DNA from: Planctomyces sp.
GTDB lineage: Bacteria > Planctomycetota > Planctomycetia > Planctomycetales > Planctomycetaceae
DNA: 64,000 nucleotides
Reading direction: 5' to 3'
Assembly (NCBI GenBank): GCA_005778225.1
Contig: SXPC01000280.1
Location: 1-64,000 of the forward strand
Part shown: piece after piece, positions 60,738 through 64,000 of the stretch
Layout: every line of letters starts with the position of its first letter
Numbering within the stretch: the first letter of the stretch is position 1
Translations under genes and position numbers: made by a program
The notes under the pieces: generated by a model
The model's input: the letters and a program-made list of their open reading frames with translations, nothing else
The model's database searches: none
Told to the model about the DNA's origin: nothing

Positions 60738-61721
60738 ATGATCATGTTCCAGACAAACGAAGCCAAGAACATCCCGTCTACGCATTCCCGAGCAGCTTTT
60801 ACGCTGGTGGAACTGCTGGTGACGATCAGCATTATTGCGATCCTGGCGTCGCTGCTTTTAGCGGGTGTCTCATCTGCCAGAAATGCAGCGATCAATGCGA
60901 GCGTGAAGAGCGAACTCTCAGCGATCGAGTCCGCATTGGAAAGCTTTCGTGCGGAGTTTGGAACCTACCCGCCAAGCAAGATCACACTGTATGAACAAGC
61001 CGCAGACTGGGATCCTCGCAGTAAATCGCTGATTCGATCGATGTGGCCCAAGTATGATTTCTCGGATCGACCGGCTGGGAAAAGCATCTTCGATGATAAC
61101 GGCAACGGCGATTTAACTGACGATCCCGTTGATGATTCGTATGTTCTTTCGCCAGCTGAGTGTCTTGTTTTCTTTCTGGCTGGTCCGATCAAAAACGTCG
61201 GTACAGTGAGTGCTCCGATTTATCAGCCATTGGGGTTTTCAGCGAATCCTGCTGATCCGTTCGATCGGTCGAGTCAGAATCGTAAGAAGAACTTCTTTGA
61301 ATTCGATACGGCACGTTTTATTGAAGGAGAGGCCACGCCGGACGGTTTTCCTGCCTATCTGGACAAGTACCCCGGCCAGTCGAAACCAATTGCGTACTTC
61401 AGCTCTTATGAAGGTGCAGGATACGAACCATCGGAAGCCGTCGAAGCTGGTATGAAGGATGTCTACCGGCAAGCGTGGTCATTCGATGCCTCACTCGCGT
61501 TTTCTCCTTCGCGTTATCCCAATACGCCCTGGAAAGAAAAGACCTTCCAGCTCATTTCGCCAGGACGTGATGGTGAGTACGGCCAGGGTGGCTATTACCG
61601 GGAAGGTTTCGCAAAGCCAACCATTGACCCGGCCATCGGGACGGAATGGGACACATTCATCAACGGGCGAACCAATGACGTTGATAACCTGACCAACTTT
61701 GTCAGCGGTCAACTCAAGTAG
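60738..61721 (+). CDS. Type II secretion/pilus pseudopilin 1
   Basis: RAAFTLVELLVTISIIAILASLLLAGVSSARNAAINASVKSELSAIESALESF. Confidence 0.92.
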   Translation: MIMFQTNEAKNIPSTHSRAAFTLVELLVTISIIAILASLLLAGVSSARNAAINASVKSELSAIESALESFRAEFGTYPPSKITLYEQAADWDPRSKSLIRSMWPKYDFSDRPAGKSIFDDNGNGDLTDDPVDDSYVLSPAECLVFFLAGPIKNVGTVSAPIYQPLGFSANPADPFDRSSQNRKKNFFEFDTARFIEGEATPDGFPAYLDKYPGQSKPIAYFSSYEGAGYEPSEAVEAGMKDVYRQAWSFDASLAFSPSRYPNTPWKEKTFQLISPGRDGEYGQGGYYREGFAKPTIDPAIGTEWDTFINGRTNDVDNLTNFVSGQLK

Positions 61722-61769
61722 TTTCGTTCTATCGCGTTGCACTTCACGTCTTTCGACAGGCGGAATCCT

Positions 61770-62750
61770 ATGATCTCCAACTCATCAACATCAAAATGCC
61801 AATCGACGGCCGGCTTCTCGCTCATCGAGTTGATGGTGGCGATTAGTATCATGGCCATTCTGGCTGGAATCATCGGCGGTGCGTTGTTTCGCATGAGTAC
61901 CGTTGCCAAAGTCCGTGCCACACAGACGACGCTCTTGAAAGTTGACGCGGTTCTCAAGCAGCGTCAAAAAGCAGTTGCGCGGACTTCAGTTGCTCAGTCC
62001 TCCTCGACCGCCCTGGCGAATATGACTTCCGATAACATTCGCGCCTATAAGGAAGAATTCCGACGCTGGTTCCCTCAACTGCCCGGAGAAGCCCCGCAGC
62101 TTGATCCTGCCAAATACAACCTCCCTGGTGAGATTCTCTATGCCACGATCTCGAAAGGGGCCACGATCGGCAGTGATGAAGTACAGGGAGCAGAGTTCAA
62201 TGCCAGCGAACTCGGGGATGCCGATAACGACGGGCTGCCTGAGATTATTGATGCCTGGGGAAATCCGATTCAGTTCTATCGCTGGCCAACGCGATTGATT
62301 CGGCCTGAGGGAGGCTTAACGGACGTGAATGCCAAAGGCATTCTCACCTTGATCATGACGAACATACCGACTAGCGATCTCTTGAATCGCGATCCTGACA
62401 ATCCACTTGATCTGGATATGCGATACAAGACGCGTGGAGGCGGCGTGATGACCCTGGATCAACTCGAAATGGCCTACCACACGATGCACCACCGTGATGC
62501 GACCTCTGGCAATGAAGACATGAAGGGGACGTATCACATGCTCTTAGTGATTTCTCCCGGGCCAGATGGGGATACGGGTTTGGAGCCACTCGTTGACACA
62601 AATGGAAACGGGATTTTTGAAGACACTGAGTTATCGGATTATCGCACTCGACGCGGGCATCTTGCGATGCCTCGTGCGGAAGTTTTCGCTGATCCGCTCA
62701 ATAGCGTCATGAACGATAATGTCACCAATCTCAACATTGAGGTGAAGTGA
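61770..62750 (+). CDS. Type II secretion/pilus pseudopilin 2
   Basis: AGFSLIELMVAISIMAILAGIIGGALFRMSTVAKVRATQT. Confidence 0.9.
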   Translation: MISNSSTSKCQSTAGFSLIELMVAISIMAILAGIIGGALFRMSTVAKVRATQTTLLKVDAVLKQRQKAVARTSVAQSSSTALANMTSDNIRAYKEEFRRWFPQLPGEAPQLDPAKYNLPGEILYATISKGATIGSDEVQGAEFNASELGDADNDGLPEIIDAWGNPIQFYRWPTRLIRPEGGLTDVNAKGILTLIMTNIPTSDLLNRDPDNPLDLDMRYKTRGGGVMTLDQLEMAYHTMHHRDATSGNEDMKGTYHMLLVISPGPDGDTGLEPLVDTNGNGIFEDTELSDYRTRRGHLAMPRAEVFADPLNSVMNDNVTNLNIEVK

Positions 62751-64000
62751 TGAGAAAAACACAACTTCAACGAACGATCCCTGGGAATCGACGTGGCTTT
62801 ACGCTCGTCGAACTCCTGGTCACGATCAGCATCTTCGTCATTCTTCTGGCGATCACGGCTTCGGCGTTCAACGTCGGCCAGGATCGCGAGAAGATCACTG
62901 GTGCTGCCCGCCAGATCCAGTCAGCGGTGGAAGGAGCGCGCAGCCGGGCGTTCAAATTACAGCGACCGATTGGCCTGCGATTCAACATCGATCCCAGTGA
63001 TCCGACCGTCAGCCCGTCGATGATCTACGTTCAACAACTGGAGCCGATTCGCGGGAAGCTGGATGTCAGAGGGCCGTCGCTGGTGGATGATGGCGGTGGT
63101 AACTATGTTCCAGACCGCTACGGCTGTAGTGAGATTAAGATCTGGTCCATCAATCAGCCTCCTGATGACAGTCGACCGCCAGACGGCGATTACGACAATG
63201 ATGGGATCGATGATGATGGCGACGGTAATGGCGATGGCTACTATGACAGCATTGGCGGCCAAGGCGATATGGGCCTGTTGGAAGTTGCGAAAAATTCAGG
63301 GCTGTTGACTCCTGGAGTGACAATCCGAATCCGTGGTGGCAGCACTGATTACGGTGAATACACGATCGTTTCGAGAAACCTGGAGGCCTACAACGATCTC
63401 ACAACCGGAGATCCAGCAGACCACGCTCCTGTCACCTACACGGATTCGTTTTCGCCGTCAACGGGTCGATTTTTCATCTTCCCACGCTTTCATAGTCCCG
63501 GTAGTCCGCCGACGGAAGTCGACTACACGAACCCGCGTGGCAAAGTCGTCCAGAGTCTCGATTTTGAAATCATTCCGGCGGCTATTCCGCTTCAAAATGA
63601 AGAGCCGCTGGTCTTCCCACAAGGTGTGGTCATCGATTGGGACAGCTCGCGGTATCCACGCGAATGGGCGAGGATTACATCTGCTACTGGCTGGTCCAAT
63701 GCGACAGGCGTGACATACTCTGTCGGACAGTGGATTTATCCCAAGAACAACAATTCGAATGGTCGGTATTTCAAGTGCGTTGATTATGGTAGGCCCGGAG
63801 CGAGCGAGCCGCTTTGGGATAACTTTATTCCTCCCGATATTGTCCCCGACGGGAGCGCCCACTGGCGAGCCTACGATTCGCCGCAGTTGGATCTGATGTT
63901 CTCGCCGCGCGGGAGTGCAATTGGCTCGGTCTCCACCAATGGTCTGATTCACTTTGGCCTGGCTTATCGCCGGGACACCGACATTCAGACTGTCGACACA
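62750..64000 (+). CDS. Pseudopilin 3, 3' end outside window (absent from the ORF track)
   Basis: ATG overlaps the preceding TGA (tgATG); MRKTQLQRTIPGNRRGFTLVELLVTISIFVILLAITASAFNVGQDREKITGAARQIQSAVEGARSRAF; 417 codons read without a stop. Confidence 0.9.
   Translation, partial: MRKTQLQRTIPGNRRGFTLVELLVTISIFVILLAITASAFNVGQDREKITGAARQIQSAVEGARSRAFKLQRPIGLRFNIDPSDPTVSPSMIYVQQLEPIRGKLDVRGPSLVDDGGGNYVPDRYGCSEIKIWSINQPPDDSRPPDGDYDNDGIDDDGDGNGDGYYDSIGGQGDMGLLEVAKNSGLLTPGVTIRIRGGSTDYGEYTIVSRNLEAYNDLTTGDPADHAPVTYTDSFSPSTGRFFIFPRFHSPGSPPTEVDYTNPRGKVVQSLDFEIIPAAIPLQNEEPLVFPQGVVIDWDSSRYPREWARITSATGWSNATGVTYSVGQWIYPKNNNSNGRYFKCVDYGRPGASEPLWDNFIPPDIVPDGSAHWRAYDSPQLDLMFSPRGSAIGSVSTNGLIHFGLAYRRDTDIQTVDT

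Overview
The window is bacterial chromosomal DNA. Gene content points to the phylum Planctomycetota: BBP7 barrel protein, DUF1559 prepilin, PVC-type CxxCH protein, DUF1080, sulfatase. This taxonomic call is inference; no 16S is present. It opens inside the 3' end of rpoC and closes inside an incomplete pseudopilin gene. Recognisable genes include rsmE, pepA, glmS, GH76, an AcvB/VirJ-like hydrolase convergent with and overlapping mprF, ilvD, a GluR0-like ionotropic receptor, a sulfatase, a BBP7 barrel, a gmhA-like SIS protein, SpoIID/LytB, glgA, galT, a 1.45-kaa SGNH/PVC-cytochrome fusion, a pentapeptide-repeat protein with a channel-like C-terminus followed by a PD-(D/E)XK-like protein, a NarL-type regulator, and a type II secretion/type IV pilus-like cluster (two GspE/PilB ATPases, PilT, GspF/PilC, three pseudopilins). 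No rRNA, tRNA, CRISPR array, transposase or prophage was recognised. The most unusual layer is non-coding: at least five families of short palindromic (REP/BIME-like) repeats scattered between genes. One of them (core GGTCCGC-TGT-GCGGACC) supplies stop codons to three genes and extends the C-terminus of GalT. Coordinates come from the supplied ORF track or were counted by hand; start codons are proposals. All family calls are by motif recognition only, since no search was run.
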